Positions 1-7,016 of a stretch of 14,070 bases of DNA are shown in pieces. The notes beneath the pieces are model-generated. The model saw only the letters and a list, made by a program, of their open reading frames with translations. It was not told where the DNA came from and made no database searches. Both the position numbers and the translations under genes were made by a program. This DNA is from Anaerococcus sp. (GTDB lineage: Bacteria; Bacillota; Clostridia; Tissierellales; Peptoniphilaceae): NCBI RefSeq assembly GCF_030825785.1, contig NZ_JAPJPG010000042.1:1-14070 (forward strand). Reading direction: 5' to 3'. Each line of letters opens with the position of its first letter. The first letter of the stretch is position 1.

Positions 1-73
1 AAGCAAAGATTTCTTCAAAGATCCAGAAAGAATTAGAAAATCTAGCGAAGAATACGAATCGTATCTAAAATAA
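1..73 (+). CDS. C-terminal end of an unidentified protein (partial)
   Basis: An open frame runs from the window edge (first full codon at 2) to a TAA at 71-73, giving 23 residues rich in Lys, Glu, Ser and Phe. It is followed at once by a terminator-like hairpin, as expected for the end of a gene. The charged, probably helical tail is too short to assign a family. Confidence 0.6.
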   Translation, partial: SKDFFKDPERIRKSSEEYESYLK

Positions 74-82
74 GACAAGCTA

Positions 83-116
83 AAACCGACCTAGCTAAAG
101 CTAAGGTCGGTTTATT
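83..116. terminator. Bidirectional hairpin terminator between the partial gene and nrdB
   Basis: Arms at 83-96 and 99-113 pair over about 14 bases with one bulged A and a two-base AA loop. The plus side runs into TTTATTTTA. On the minus side the hairpin starts right after the nrdB stop and is followed by TTTTA, so it can serve both converging genes. Confidence 0.8.
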
Positions 117-1175
117 TTATAAGTCATCTTCAATAATTGATGATTTTGAGTAGGCTGTTACTTTTGCTTCGAAGAAGTCTGTCTTTACTCCGTTTGGATC
201 TGAGTATTCGTCTACCCATTTCATGGATTCTGGTATTTCCTTATAGCCTTGGTAAAGTGGCTCAAGCCCCAAGCCCTTGGCTCTAAGATTACCCAGATAT
301 TTGATATAATCTTCTATCATCTTCTCGTTAAGTCCAGCTATACTATTACCTATAGAGTATTTTCCCCAGGCGATTTCTTGCTCTACACCTTCTTTTAGCA
401 TTTCTCTATAGTAGTTTTGTAATTCAGGAACAAAGAGGTCTTCTCTTTCCTTCTTAAGGTCATTTATAAGAGATCTAAAGAGCCAGAGGTGGGTATTTTC
501 GTCTCTGTTGATGTATCTTATCTCTTGGACCGTCCCTGGCATCTTGCCGTTTCTTCCAAGATTGTAGAAGAAGGAGAAGCCTGAGTAGAAATAGATTCCT
601 TCTAGAATATAGTTTGCTATAAGGACTTTCATAAACCTAAATTCGTCGTCATTTTCCAAGAATTCGTTGTATTGGTCTCCTATAAACTCATTTCTCTTAA
701 GGAGATGCTCATCTTCCTTCCAGAGGTAGAGGATTCTTGTTCTTTCTTCTGGAGAACAAATCGTATCCAGGATGTAGGAATATGATTGTGAGTGGATTGA
801 TTCTTGGTAGGTTTGAATTGACAAGCAAAGATTGATTTCATTTGCTGTAATGTAGGTTTGTAGGTTTGGTAGGTTAGCTGTTTGGATTGAATCAAGATAG
901 GTTAGGAAGGAGAGAATCCTGTCGAAGGCCTTCTTCTCGTGCTTATCAAGCTTCCTATAGTCCTTGATGTCTTGGTTTAAGTTGATCTCTTCTGGTATCC
1001 AGAAGTTATTCATGGCTTGTCTGTACCAATCGCTAGTCCAAGTATATTTAAGGTTGTTAAAATCGTTTAGGTTGGTGGTGTTCCCTTGGATTATTTTTCT
1101 CTTAGATAGGTCAATATCCCCATCTTCATTGAAAATACCACGCTTGTTAACTTCCTTTTTTTTGCTATCTTCCAT
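117..1175 (-). CDS. nrdB: Class Ia ribonucleoside-diphosphate reductase, beta (radical) subunit
   Basis: This subunit holds the di-iron centre and tyrosyl radical used by NrdA to reduce ribonucleotides to deoxyribonucleotides in the cytosol. In the 352 residues the whole ligand set is visible by alignment to E. coli NrdB: Asp95 (LDSIQ), Glu125 and His128 (QESIHSQSY), Glu192 (LEGIYFYSGF), Glu226 and His229 (RDENTHL). Tyr132 sits at the radical position. The C-terminus is acidic with Tyr342, like the tail that docks on NrdA and relays the radical. AAGGAG lies six bases before the ATG and overlaps the stop of the upstream small gene, so the two are probably one transcript. Class Ia rather than Ib is chosen because the partner has an ATP cone. 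The intact Tyr means the usual oxygen-dependent activation is expected, which is notable in a probable anaerobe. Confidence 0.96.
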   Translation of the reverse strand: MEDSKKKEVNKRGIFNEDGDIDLSKRKIIQGNTTNLNDFNNLKYTWTSDWYRQAMNNFWIPEEINLNQDIKDYRKLDKHEKKAFDRILSFLTYLDSIQTANLPNLQTYITANEINLCLSIQTYQESIHSQSYSYILDTICSPEERTRILYLWKEDEHLLKRNEFIGDQYNEFLENDDEFRFMKVLIANYILEGIYFYSGFSFFYNLGRNGKMPGTVQEIRYINRDENTHLWLFRSLINDLKKEREDLFVPELQNYYREMLKEGVEQEIAWGKYSIGNSIAGLNEKMIEDYIKYLGNLRAKGLGLEPLYQGYKEIPESMKWVDEYSDPNGVKTDFFEAKVTAYSKSSIIEDDL

Positions 1176-1185
1176 TGTTTACTCC

Positions 1186-1512
1186 TTATAAGATTGACTG
1201 AACAATTGATGCAATTATGGCAAGAACAATGCTTGCTATAACTAAACTTCCTAAGTGACTGTCTATATACGCCCCATCTACAAATTTGAAGGCAAGATAC
1301 AAGACAAAGGCATTGATGACTAGGTTGAACAAACCTAGAGTCAAAAATGTGATAGGAAAAGATAAAAACTGCAAAATTGGCTGAACTACCTTTTGTAAAA
1401 GTGTTAGAACAATTGCAGTAAGAACAAGGGCAACTGGTTTATCGAATGAAATGTGTGAAATGAAGTTACTCATAAGCCAAAGAGCAACAGCATTTGCTAT
1501 AAATAGTACCAT
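1186..1512 (-). CDS. Phage-holin-like small membrane protein (YvlD family)
   Basis: The 108-residue protein is almost entirely hydrophobic, with four likely membrane segments (about 1-18, 28-43, 50-78 and 89-107). It matches the PF04020 pattern as I know it: a Pro-flanked segment (Pro45, Pro53), a TLGLF motif at 58-62 and Asn67 within the third span. Despite the phage holin label, members are usually chromosomal, including B. subtilis YvlD, and their role is poorly defined. AAAGGAG precedes the ATG. nrdB starts 10 bases downstream and its ribosome site overlaps this stop codon, so the gene leads an apparent two-gene operon. No phage genes surround it, so a lytic function is not supported. Confidence 0.85.
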   Translation of the reverse strand: MVLFIANAVALWLMSNFISHISFDKPVALVLTAIVLTLLQKVVQPILQFLSFPITFLTLGLFNLVINAFVLYLAFKFVDGAYIDSHLGSLVIASIVLAIIASIVQSIL

Positions 1513-1538
1513 AAAATCTCCTTTACATATTTTATATT

Positions 1539-1566
1539 ATTATATTAGAAGAAAAAATAAGGGCAA
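1539..1566 (-). promoter_or_regulatory. Probable sigma-A promoter for the YvlD-like gene and nrdB
   Basis: On the minus strand TTGCCC (plus 1561-1566) is followed after 16 bases by a perfect TATAAT (plus 1539-1544). The start site would fall near 1532, about 20 bases before the ATG of the small membrane gene. No convincing NrdR box overlaps it. Confidence 0.55.
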
Positions 1567-1615
1567 GATTGGAAATTTTCATTTTTCTGGTAAGCTGATT
1601 AAAAAGGAGAAATCC

Positions 1616-1951
1616 ATGATTTTTATTAGCGGAATTTTGTATATATTATTAGTCGTCTTGGGCTTTTTTGTAGAGATTAATAACTATATTCTTATAGCTA
1701 TGATCTTTATTTTTGCTATAAGTCTATTCAAGGAAAGAGAGCTTCTAAGAGGTGTGGGAAGTATTAAGACTAAAATAATATCTATAATCTTTCTTATAAT
1801 CTTGATATTTATTCTTTCCCTAATCCAAGAAAATTTGGCAATTACAAATTACAGCTTCATAAATAATGACAATAAAATAGCTTATTCCTATCTAATAGTC
1901 TCTTATCTAGTCTTGACAGCCCTTATAGAAACTAGAAAGAGCTTAAAGTAA
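1616..1951 (+). CDS. Small hypothetical four-pass membrane protein
   Basis: A 111-residue protein of unrecognised family. Likely membrane segments are at about 1-19, 22-38, 52-70 and 88-104, with a basic cytosolic-type loop (KERELLRG) between the second and third and a basic C-terminus ending in ETRKSLK. I chose the ATG at 1616 because AAGGAGA lies just upstream. An in-frame ATG at 1451 would overlap the divergent holin-like gene and add a non-hydrophobic, AT-rich lead with no ribosome site. The gene converges on nrdA, shares its terminator, and interrupts the nrdA-nrdB pair. Function is unknown. Confidence 0.7.
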   Translation: MIFISGILYILLVVLGFFVEINNYILIAMIFIFAISLFKERELLRGVGSIKTKIISIIFLIILIFILSLIQENLAITNYSFINNDNKIAYSYLIVSYLVLTALIETRKSLK

Positions 1952-1996
1952 AAAATACCAAAAAGTCGATTAAATCCCGGCTTTTTGGTATTTTTA
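1951..1996. terminator. Strong bidirectional terminator between the small membrane gene and nrdA
   Basis: Arms at 1951-1968 and 1978-1995 form an 18-base stem with a single wobble pair and a nine-base loop. A-runs and T-runs at the outer ends give a U tract in both directions. The left arm starts in the stop codon of the plus-strand gene. Confidence 0.9.
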
Positions 1997-2027
1997 AATT
2001 CTAATCTTTAGAATACTCTATTTAATT

Positions 2028-4556
2028 TTAGCTTGCGCATGAGTCGCATTCTTCAACTTCTTGGCTCTTTCCTCTAACATAATAGATAGACTTAACTCCA
2101 GCTTCCCATGCGGTTATATAGATATTTAATAACTGTCTCATGGTGTATTCTGTGGTTATATAGATATTTACTGATTGGGCTTGGTCTATGTGCTTTTGTC
2201 TTACTCCAGCCATACGCATAGATATGTTTTGGTCTATGTCGTGGGCATTTTCGTAAAGCCAGAAGGTCTTTGTTGTAAGTCCTGGGGCAACCCTTGGAAC
2301 TATGGCTCCCTTTTTTTCTTCTAGGAAGTAACGGCTCATAATTGGGTCAACTCCTGCTGATGTACCTGAGATGATTGATGTTGATCCTGTTGGAGCTATG
2401 GCCATTAGATAGCCATTTCTTAATCCATTTTCCTTAACATCAGCCCTTAACTTCTCCCATCTTTCACTCTTGTAATCTCTTAGGTCAAAGTAAGCACCAG
2501 TCTCCCAGTCGCTTCCTTCAAAGCATGAATAGGCTCCCTTTTCCTTGGCAATTTCCATGGATTCCTTGATGGCGTAGAAGTTTATATCTTCGTAGACCCT
2601 ATCTACAAATTCACCATGGGCCTTCTCGTTTTGCCAGCTTATGTCGTTTTTGACTAGCATGTGATGGTAGCCACTTGTTCCTAGTCCTATCGCCCTGTAT
2701 TTTTTGTTGGTTACCTTGGCATATGGGGTTGGGTAGTAGTTTAGGTCGATTACATTATCAAGGGCCCTTACAACTGTTCTTACAGTCTCTTCAAGCTCTG
2801 CACTATTATTTACATCGACCTTTCCTAGGGTTAGACTTGCCAGGTTACATTCTACGAAATCGCCCGGTTTTGTCTTGTTTACTATGATTGTATCCCCATT
2901 TTCATCGACTATTTCTGTTGAGATTGACTCTGATGAACTCATGTTTTGGGCGATTTCTGTACATAGGTTTGATGAATAGATCATTCCCATATGCTTGTTT
3001 GGATTTAGTCTATTTACTGCATCCCTGTTGAAGACAAATGGTGTTCCAGTTTCTGTCCATGATTTTATGAGAAGTCTTACCATATCTTTGACAGACATAG
3101 TCCTCCTAGAGATATCCTTATCTGCCACGAGCTTATTGTAGAATTCTTCGAATTCTTCACCGTAGGTGTCCTCTAGGGCCTTGCCGTATTTTTTCTCTAC
3201 TTCGTGAGGGTCAAACATATGCCAGTCGGCATTTATATCATCACGGGTTAGTCTCCAGAAAAGATCTGGAACGCATACTCCAGGGAAGACATCATGGGCT
3301 TTCATCCTGTCATCTCCATTGTTTGTCCTAAGTCCCATAAATTCTGGTATATCCTTATGCCAAATATCTAGATAGACTGCGACAGCCCCTTGTCTTACTC
3401 CGAGTTGGTCTACTGCTACAGCTGTGTCGTTGGCAAGTCTTATCCAACGGATAACTCCACCAGCAACTCCCTCAAAGCCACGTATGTCTGAGCCGTTTGC
3501 TCTTACCTTTCCAAAGTAGAGACCCATTCCTCCACCGTGTTTTGAGACTTCAGCAAAGTTTGTGACAGAACGATATATTCCCTTTAGGGTATCTGGAACT
3601 GTATCTATAAAGCATGAGGATAGTTGGTTAAATGGCTTTCTAGCATTGGTCATAGTAGGGGTTGCCATAGTCGCCTTGAGTGTTGAAAGGATATCGTACA
3701 ATCTTTTAGCAAATTCTATCTTATCCTTCTCGGGAATTGCAAGATGCATGGCGATTCCCATAAACATCTCTTGTACATTTTCTAGGATATCTCCCTTGTG
3801 GCTTTTGATTAGGTATCTTTTTCTTACTAAATCAAGTCCTGAATAGGTAAAGATCTTATCTCTAGAAAAGTCCATATAGGCTTCTAACTCGTCTATCTCT
3901 TCTGCTGTATAGTTTTCTAGAATGTAAGATCCATAGAGTCCTTCTTCTGTTAGAAATTCTATCTTAGATTTGAAATCAAAAAGTTCGTATCTTTCTTCAC
4001 TTTTTTCTATCTCATAGCTAATCTCTTGCATGAGAAAACGTGCTGCTATTATCTCCCAATCAGGGGCTTCCTTGCTGGTAAGCTCGCTTGCAGCTCTAGT
4101 TATAGCCTTAAGCATATCCTCTTCTGTCATATTTGCCTTGAGGAAGGATTCGAATTTAAAAAAGAGAGATTCTATTGGGTATCTTTGATTATCAAATTCT
4201 GCTTGAACTTCTGTTATTATATTGAGAATATTTTTATCATCTATATATTTGGAGAAGTCTCCTAAAACTTTTCTGTCCATATTGTGCTTGGCACGGTAGA
4301 GGATAAATGATTTTACCTCTCTGTAGTAATTCTCATCAATTAGGGTAAGCTCTACCAAGTCTTGGACTTCCTCAACTGTAACTGTGTGGTCAGCTGGATA
4401 CTTTTCCTTGATTGTATTTTCTATCTTTGAGGAAATTTTCCTGAGATCTTCCTCGCTTATCATACTATCAACAGAGTAGAAGGCCTTAGCAATTGCTTTT
4501 TCAATTTTTTCTCTCTCAAAATCAGCCCTGGTACCATCTCTTTTAATAATTTCCAT
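2028..4556 (-). CDS. nrdA: Class Ia ribonucleoside-diphosphate reductase, alpha (catalytic) subunit
   Basis: This 842-residue subunit reduces ribonucleoside diphosphates using the radical from NrdB. An ATP-cone occupies about residues 1-95, the usual overall activity switch (ATP on, dATP off), and marks class Ia rather than NrdE. The catalytic barrel follows: redox Cys315 (LSSCFID), Asn530, radical Cys532 and Glu534 (NLCTE), and second redox Cys570 (ECNLASL). APTGSTS begins at 721. Tyr825-Tyr826 match the radical-transfer pair, and Cys837 and Cys840 form the mobile C-terminal pair. It is about 80 residues longer than E. coli NrdA, partly from a loop near 440-485. AAGGAG stands five bases before the ATG. 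The gene is monocistronic here, with its own NrdR-like promoter and a strong terminator, and is separated from nrdB by two small genes. Confidence 0.97.
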   Translation of the reverse strand: MEIIKRDGTRADFEREKIEKAIAKAFYSVDSMISEEDLRKISSKIENTIKEKYPADHTVTVEEVQDLVELTLIDENYYREVKSFILYRAKHNMDRKVLGDFSKYIDDKNILNIITEVQAEFDNQRYPIESLFFKFESFLKANMTEEDMLKAITRAASELTSKEAPDWEIIAARFLMQEISYEIEKSEERYELFDFKSKIEFLTEEGLYGSYILENYTAEEIDELEAYMDFSRDKIFTYSGLDLVRKRYLIKSHKGDILENVQEMFMGIAMHLAIPEKDKIEFAKRLYDILSTLKATMATPTMTNARKPFNQLSSCFIDTVPDTLKGIYRSVTNFAEVSKHGGGMGLYFGKVRANGSDIRGFEGVAGGVIRWIRLANDTAVAVDQLGVRQGAVAVYLDIWHKDIPEFMGLRTNNGDDRMKAHDVFPGVCVPDLFWRLTRDDINADWHMFDPHEVEKKYGKALEDTYGEEFEEFYNKLVADKDISRRTMSVKDMVRLLIKSWTETGTPFVFNRDAVNRLNPNKHMGMIYSSNLCTEIAQNMSSSESISTEIVDENGDTIIVNKTKPGDFVECNLASLTLGKVDVNNSAELEETVRTVVRALDNVIDLNYYPTPYAKVTNKKYRAIGLGTSGYHHMLVKNDISWQNEKAHGEFVDRVYEDINFYAIKESMEIAKEKGAYSCFEGSDWETGAYFDLRDYKSERWEKLRADVKENGLRNGYLMAIAPTGSTSIISGTSAGVDPIMSRYFLEEKKGAIVPRVAPGLTTKTFWLYENAHDIDQNISMRMAGVRQKHIDQAQSVNIYITTEYTMRQLLNIYITAWEAGVKSIYYVRGKSQEVEECDSCAS

Positions 4557-4705
4557 CTTATCTCCTTAATCTCTCCTAAACAAATAACAATTGTATATCA
4601 ACTAATATCGACTTTTCTCTTTTCTAAAATAAATCTATTATCTCTAGGACTTTGGTATAAGTTAAGCTTGGCCTAGAAATTTGTAGTTACTTTATCAAAA
4701 GTCTA

Positions 4706-4721
4706 ATACTAGATGTAGTAT
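4706..4721. promoter_or_regulatory. Second, weaker NrdR-box candidate in the nrdA leader
   Basis: The 16-base site ATACTAGATGTAGTAT is a near-palindrome matching 12 of 16 positions of the NrdR consensus acaCwAtATaTwgtgt, including the C at 4 and G at 13. It starts 41 bases from the better box, about four helical turns, while paired NrdR boxes are usually about 31-32 bases apart. Confidence 0.4.
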
Positions 4722-4740
4722 CTTTATCTTATAATCGTCT

Positions 4741-4770
4741 ATTATCATACCATATATTGTGGTTTTTCAA
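4741..4770 (-). promoter_or_regulatory. nrdA promoter
   Basis: On the minus strand TTGAAA (plus 4765-4770) and GATAAT (plus 4741-4746) are separated by 18 bases. Each differs from the sigma-A consensus at one position. Transcription would start near 4734, leaving a leader of about 178 bases before the ATG. I see no other clear structure in that leader beyond the second NrdR-like site. Confidence 0.6.
4747..4762. promoter_or_regulatory. NrdR-box candidate inside the nrdA promoter
   Basis: The site CCACAATATATGGTAT (minus strand) matches 13 of 16 positions of the NrdR consensus acaCwAtATaTwgtgt. It lies wholly in the -35/-10 spacer, where bound NrdR, the ATP/dATP-sensing repressor of reductase genes, would block RNA polymerase. 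Confidence 0.65.
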
Positions 4771-4773
4771 AAC

Positions 4774-4816
4774 AATAAAAAACAGCATAAATTAGCGATT
4801 TTTGTAATTCATGCTG
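4774..4816 (-). terminator. Terminator of the sppA-RDD operon
   Basis: CAGCAT at 4783-4788 pairs with ATGCTG at 4811-4816, and the stem extends inward through AATTA/TAATT-type pairs. On the minus strand it is followed by TTTTTTATTG. It sits just upstream of the nrdA -35 element, insulating nrdA from the sppA transcript. Confidence 0.8.
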
Positions 4817-4842
4817 GTTTTTGCAATTATTTTTTCTAAATT

Positions 4843-5319
4843 TTATAGATTTTCTCCGTACAAATGATTGAAGATTTCTTCCTTAACTACTGTTGTATCG
4901 AGAAGTATATCAAAGAGTCCTTGTTTCTTGGGACTAAGACCAACGATTAGATAAAGGATTTTAAATTTATTTAAGACAAATCTCCCGCAAATTTCTCTAA
5001 TGATTATTTGAGAGAAAGTTAGCTTATCACTTGTTAATGAAATTACCCTAAGACCTAAAATCATCTTGCCAAGGGTCCTTCCTCTTGTAAAAAGTGTCAT
5101 CAAGGTAAAGTAGGCCAAAGTAATTACTGTGCTAAGAACTTCCCCTAGGCTAAAACTTAGAAGTCTCGTCTCCATATCTAAGGGCAAGAATACTTTTAGA
5201 ATTGTAAATATTCCTCCTACAACTAGCATATCTATAAGAAAGGCCACAAGTCTTAGGAAAAATCCCGCGTAAGCAAAGCGGTAGTCTTTCTCTCTAAAAG
5301 GAATTTTAACTTCAGTCAT
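4843..5319 (-). CDS. RDD-family membrane protein
   Basis: A 158-residue integral membrane protein with the RDD pattern: Arg23 and Asp30 in the first membrane segment (FLRLVAFLID), the conserved loop GRTLGKMILGLRV at 80-92, and the C-terminal KKQGLFDILLDT at 131-142. RDD proteins are small multi-pass proteins, some linked to sodium or proton exchange, most uncharacterised; no substrate can be read here. I chose the ATG at 5319, which overlaps the sppA stop by eight bases (ATGACTGA) and implies translational coupling. In-frame ATGs at 5331 and 5358 lie inside sppA, are less family-like and lack a better ribosome site. Confidence 0.88.
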   Translation of the reverse strand: MTEVKIPFREKDYRFAYAGFFLRLVAFLIDMLVVGGIFTILKVFLPLDMETRLLSFSLGEVLSTVITLAYFTLMTLFTRGRTLGKMILGLRVISLTSDKLTFSQIIIREICGRFVLNKFKILYLIVGLSPKKQGLFDILLDTTVVKEEIFNHLYGENL

Positions 5320-6295
5320 TGTAATCACCATACAAATACATTGGCCTTGGTCCTTCATTTTTCATTAATTTATCAAGTATTGCAAGGTCGGATTCGCTTT
5401 TCTTAAGGTCTGTGACTTTTGAAAATATTGATGAGAAAGATCCCATAATATTTTCATTTCTTATTACCATTGGATCTTCTAAGTCATTTTCACTTGCCAT
5501 ATCTCCTATAGCAGAATCGAGATCGCCGATTTTATCAACTAGTCCATTTGATAGGGCCTGGCTACCATCGTATACCCTACCGTCGGCGAGCTTTCTAACT
5601 TCTCTTTCAGAAAGATTGCGCCCTTCTGCCACGATTTTTACAAATCTATCAAAGGCTGAATCTACAAGTCCTTGGAAGTATTCTTTTTCTTCCTTGCTCA
5701 TATCTCTTCCTTGGCTTCCTGCATCTTTCATCTTGCCTGTTGTTATATTTTGCTCTTTAATTCCATACTTTTCAAAAAGTCCCTGGAGGGAGTAGGATTG
5801 GATGATTACTCCGATCGATCCTGTCCAAGTCTCATTTGATGCGTAGATCCTATCAGTTGGGGCTGATATATAATAGCCTCCGCTTGCTGCCATCTCACGC
5901 ATTACAGTATATACAGGCTTTTGTGCTTCTTTTAGGGCCTTAATTTCATTTGCAATTCTCTCTGAGGCATAAACTGACCCTCCTGGAGAGTTTACATTTA
6001 GGATTACTCCTTTAATTTGTGGATCTTCCTTAGCTTTTTTTAACTCATCTACTATGAAGTCATTGGCATCGTTTGATTGGATTACTCCATCGACATCTAC
6101 GACCTTAATTTTCTCCTTAGGGTTTGTCCCTTGGATGACTTCTTCTGTATAGTTAGAAAAGTCCGAAAAGTTTTTCATGTACTTATCTTTTATATTTTGC
6201 TCTACTTCCTTGTCCTTATCCTTAGCAAATACCGAAACCACTAAGACTAGGGCGGTTATAGCCAAGGCTATCCATTTTTTTGCGTTATTTTTCAT
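5312..6295 (-). CDS. sppA: Signal peptide peptidase SppA
   Basis: A 327-residue membrane-anchored serine protease of the ClpP-like SppA family (S49) that degrades signal peptides left in the membrane. The N-terminus is a basic stretch plus a single hydrophobic anchor (about 8-24) with the protease domain outside. NVNSPGGSV (100-108) forms the oxyanion-type loop. Ser138 in AASGG is the nucleophile and Lys190 in GKMKDAGS is the general base. The Ser-Lys distance of 52 residues equals that of B. subtilis SppA (Ser147/Lys199), and the length is close (335). AGGAG precedes the ATG. It is the first gene of a two-gene operon with the RDD protein. In B. subtilis sppA is linked to envelope stress; nothing here shows that directly. 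Confidence 0.95.
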   Translation of the reverse strand: MKNNAKKWIALAITALVLVVSVFAKDKDKEVEQNIKDKYMKNFSDFSNYTEEVIQGTNPKEKIKVVDVDGVIQSNDANDFIVDELKKAKEDPQIKGVILNVNSPGGSVYASERIANEIKALKEAQKPVYTVMREMAASGGYYISAPTDRIYASNETWTGSIGVIIQSYSLQGLFEKYGIKEQNITTGKMKDAGSQGRDMSKEEKEYFQGLVDSAFDRFVKIVAEGRNLSEREVRKLADGRVYDGSQALSNGLVDKIGDLDSAIGDMASENDLEDPMVIRNENIMGSFSSIFSKVTDLKKSESDLAILDKLMKNEGPRPMYLYGDYND

Positions 6296-6331
6296 AAATC
6301 TCCTCTTAATTTAATTTCTCTTTTCTTTATC

Positions 6332-6360
6332 AGTATAACATAAAGCTTCATGTCTGTTAA
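6332..6360 (-). promoter_or_regulatory. sppA promoter (extended -10)
   Basis: On the minus strand TTAACA (plus 6355-6360) and TATACT (plus 6332-6337) lie 17 bases apart, each one base from consensus, with TG one base before the -10. The start site would be near 6325, about 30 bases before the sppA ATG. Confidence 0.7.
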
Positions 6361-6434
6361 GTTGTAGATTAAATTGCTTTTTTATCCAACTTTAAGTACA
6401 ATGTTAGAGCATCACAAGTATCGTTAACACTTAG

Positions 6435-6468
6435 ATACATTGTTAATGTATAGCTCCTTATGGAGCTA
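6435..6468. repeat. Two adjacent inverted repeats at the 3' end of the DUF3842 gene
   Basis: TAGCTCC/GGAGCTA (6451-6457 and 6462-6468) begins in the DUF3842 stop codon. It abuts ATACATT/AATGTAT (6435-6441 and 6445-6451). Neither is followed by a T-run on the minus strand, so they are not a standard intrinsic terminator. They may protect the 3' end or give weak termination. Confidence 0.5.
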
Positions 6469-6909
6469 TTTACATAAATCTGGGCTCACTTGAGGCCCTT
6501 TTTCTTTTGCTAATTTTACGAGCATTGAAACTGCTTCGTCAAGGAGCTCTTCTATGGAAGGCTTTTCTTTAGAAACTATTAGGGTATTGCAACAATCAAA
6601 TGGGATTAGGATTCTCGTAGCAGGCGATTTTCCAATAGACTTAGCTATCTTCTTGCTTATTTCCCCATGAAGAGAATTCGTTATAACTATTCCTGTAGTT
6701 GCCAATATATAATCACAGTCCTTGACATTTACGACAATAGCATTCTCACCAGTCGCAATTATATCAGCTCCAGCCTTTTTCATAGCCTTACTAGAAAAAT
6801 AATTAGTTCCCAAGCCATAGACTACAGCTCCTAGATTTTCTTTTTTAATTTTACTTACAAGGCTTGCACCTATTGAGCCTCCTTGACCATCAATTACTAC
6901 TATCTTCAT
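6466..6909 (-). CDS. DUF3842 family protein, putative nucleotide-binding
   Basis: A 147-residue soluble protein that I recognise as DUF3842. It opens with MKIVVIDGQGGSIG, a beta strand and glycine-rich turn of Rossmann type. Other family-like motifs are LGTN (33-36), GADIIATGENAIVVN (47-61), GIVITNSLHGEI (73-84) and LIPFDCCN (101-108). Cysteines are at 65, 106, 107 and 146. Members are widespread in Clostridia and have no established function. AAGGAGGAG lies just before the ATG, predicting strong translation. It is divergent from larE and about 180 bases away, so it may share regulation with the nickel-cofactor operon, but proximity is the only evidence. Confidence 0.85.
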   Translation of the reverse strand: MKIVVIDGQGGSIGASLVSKIKKENLGAVVYGLGTNYFSSKAMKKAGADIIATGENAIVVNVKDCDYILATTGIVITNSLHGEISKKIAKSIGKSPATRILIPFDCCNTLIVSKEKPSIEELLDEAVSMLVKLAKEKGPQVSPDLCK

Positions 6910-6947
6910 ATTCTCCTCCTTTTAATATTTTATCATAAGCTTAGTTC

Positions 6948-6976
6948 TTGACCTAGCTTTTTTTATATGTTAAGAT
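6948..6976 (+). promoter_or_regulatory. Promoter of the lar-transporter operon
   Basis: TTGACC (6948-6953), a 17-base spacer and TAAGAT (6971-6976) with TG one base before the -10 form a plausible extended -10 sigma-A promoter. The start site would be near 6983, giving a leader of about 110 bases before larE. Confidence 0.6.
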
Positions 6977-7016
6977 AAATTTGTTAGTATGAAGCTAAAT
7001 TTTTTTAAAATACCAT

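Noticed and set aside
1186..1512. Prophage remnant because of the holin-like protein
   Set aside because: The YvlD/PF04020 family is commonly chromosomal and no other phage gene is nearby.
1525..1540. Possible NrdR box near the promoter of the YvlD-like gene and nrdB
   Set aside because: It matches about 11 of 16 positions only because both are AT-rich, and it lacks the key C and G at positions 4 and 13.
1451..1615. Longer start for the small plus-strand membrane protein
   Set aside because: It would overlap the divergent gene, lacks a ribosome site, and adds sequence unlike the membrane domain. The ATG at 1616 has AAGGAGA.
2675..3846. Plus-strand open frames inside nrdA
   Set aside because: They are reading-frame shadows of a well-conserved gene with no ribosome sites or recognisable domains.
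6435..6468. Intrinsic terminator of the DUF3842 gene
   Set aside because: The stems are good but no T-run follows on the minus strand, so they are listed only as inverted repeats.
6987..7013. NikR-like operator in the larE leader (perfect GTATGA half-site)
   Set aside because: The second half is AAATAC, only 4 of 6, with 15 rather than 16 bases between. A single half-site is not enough.
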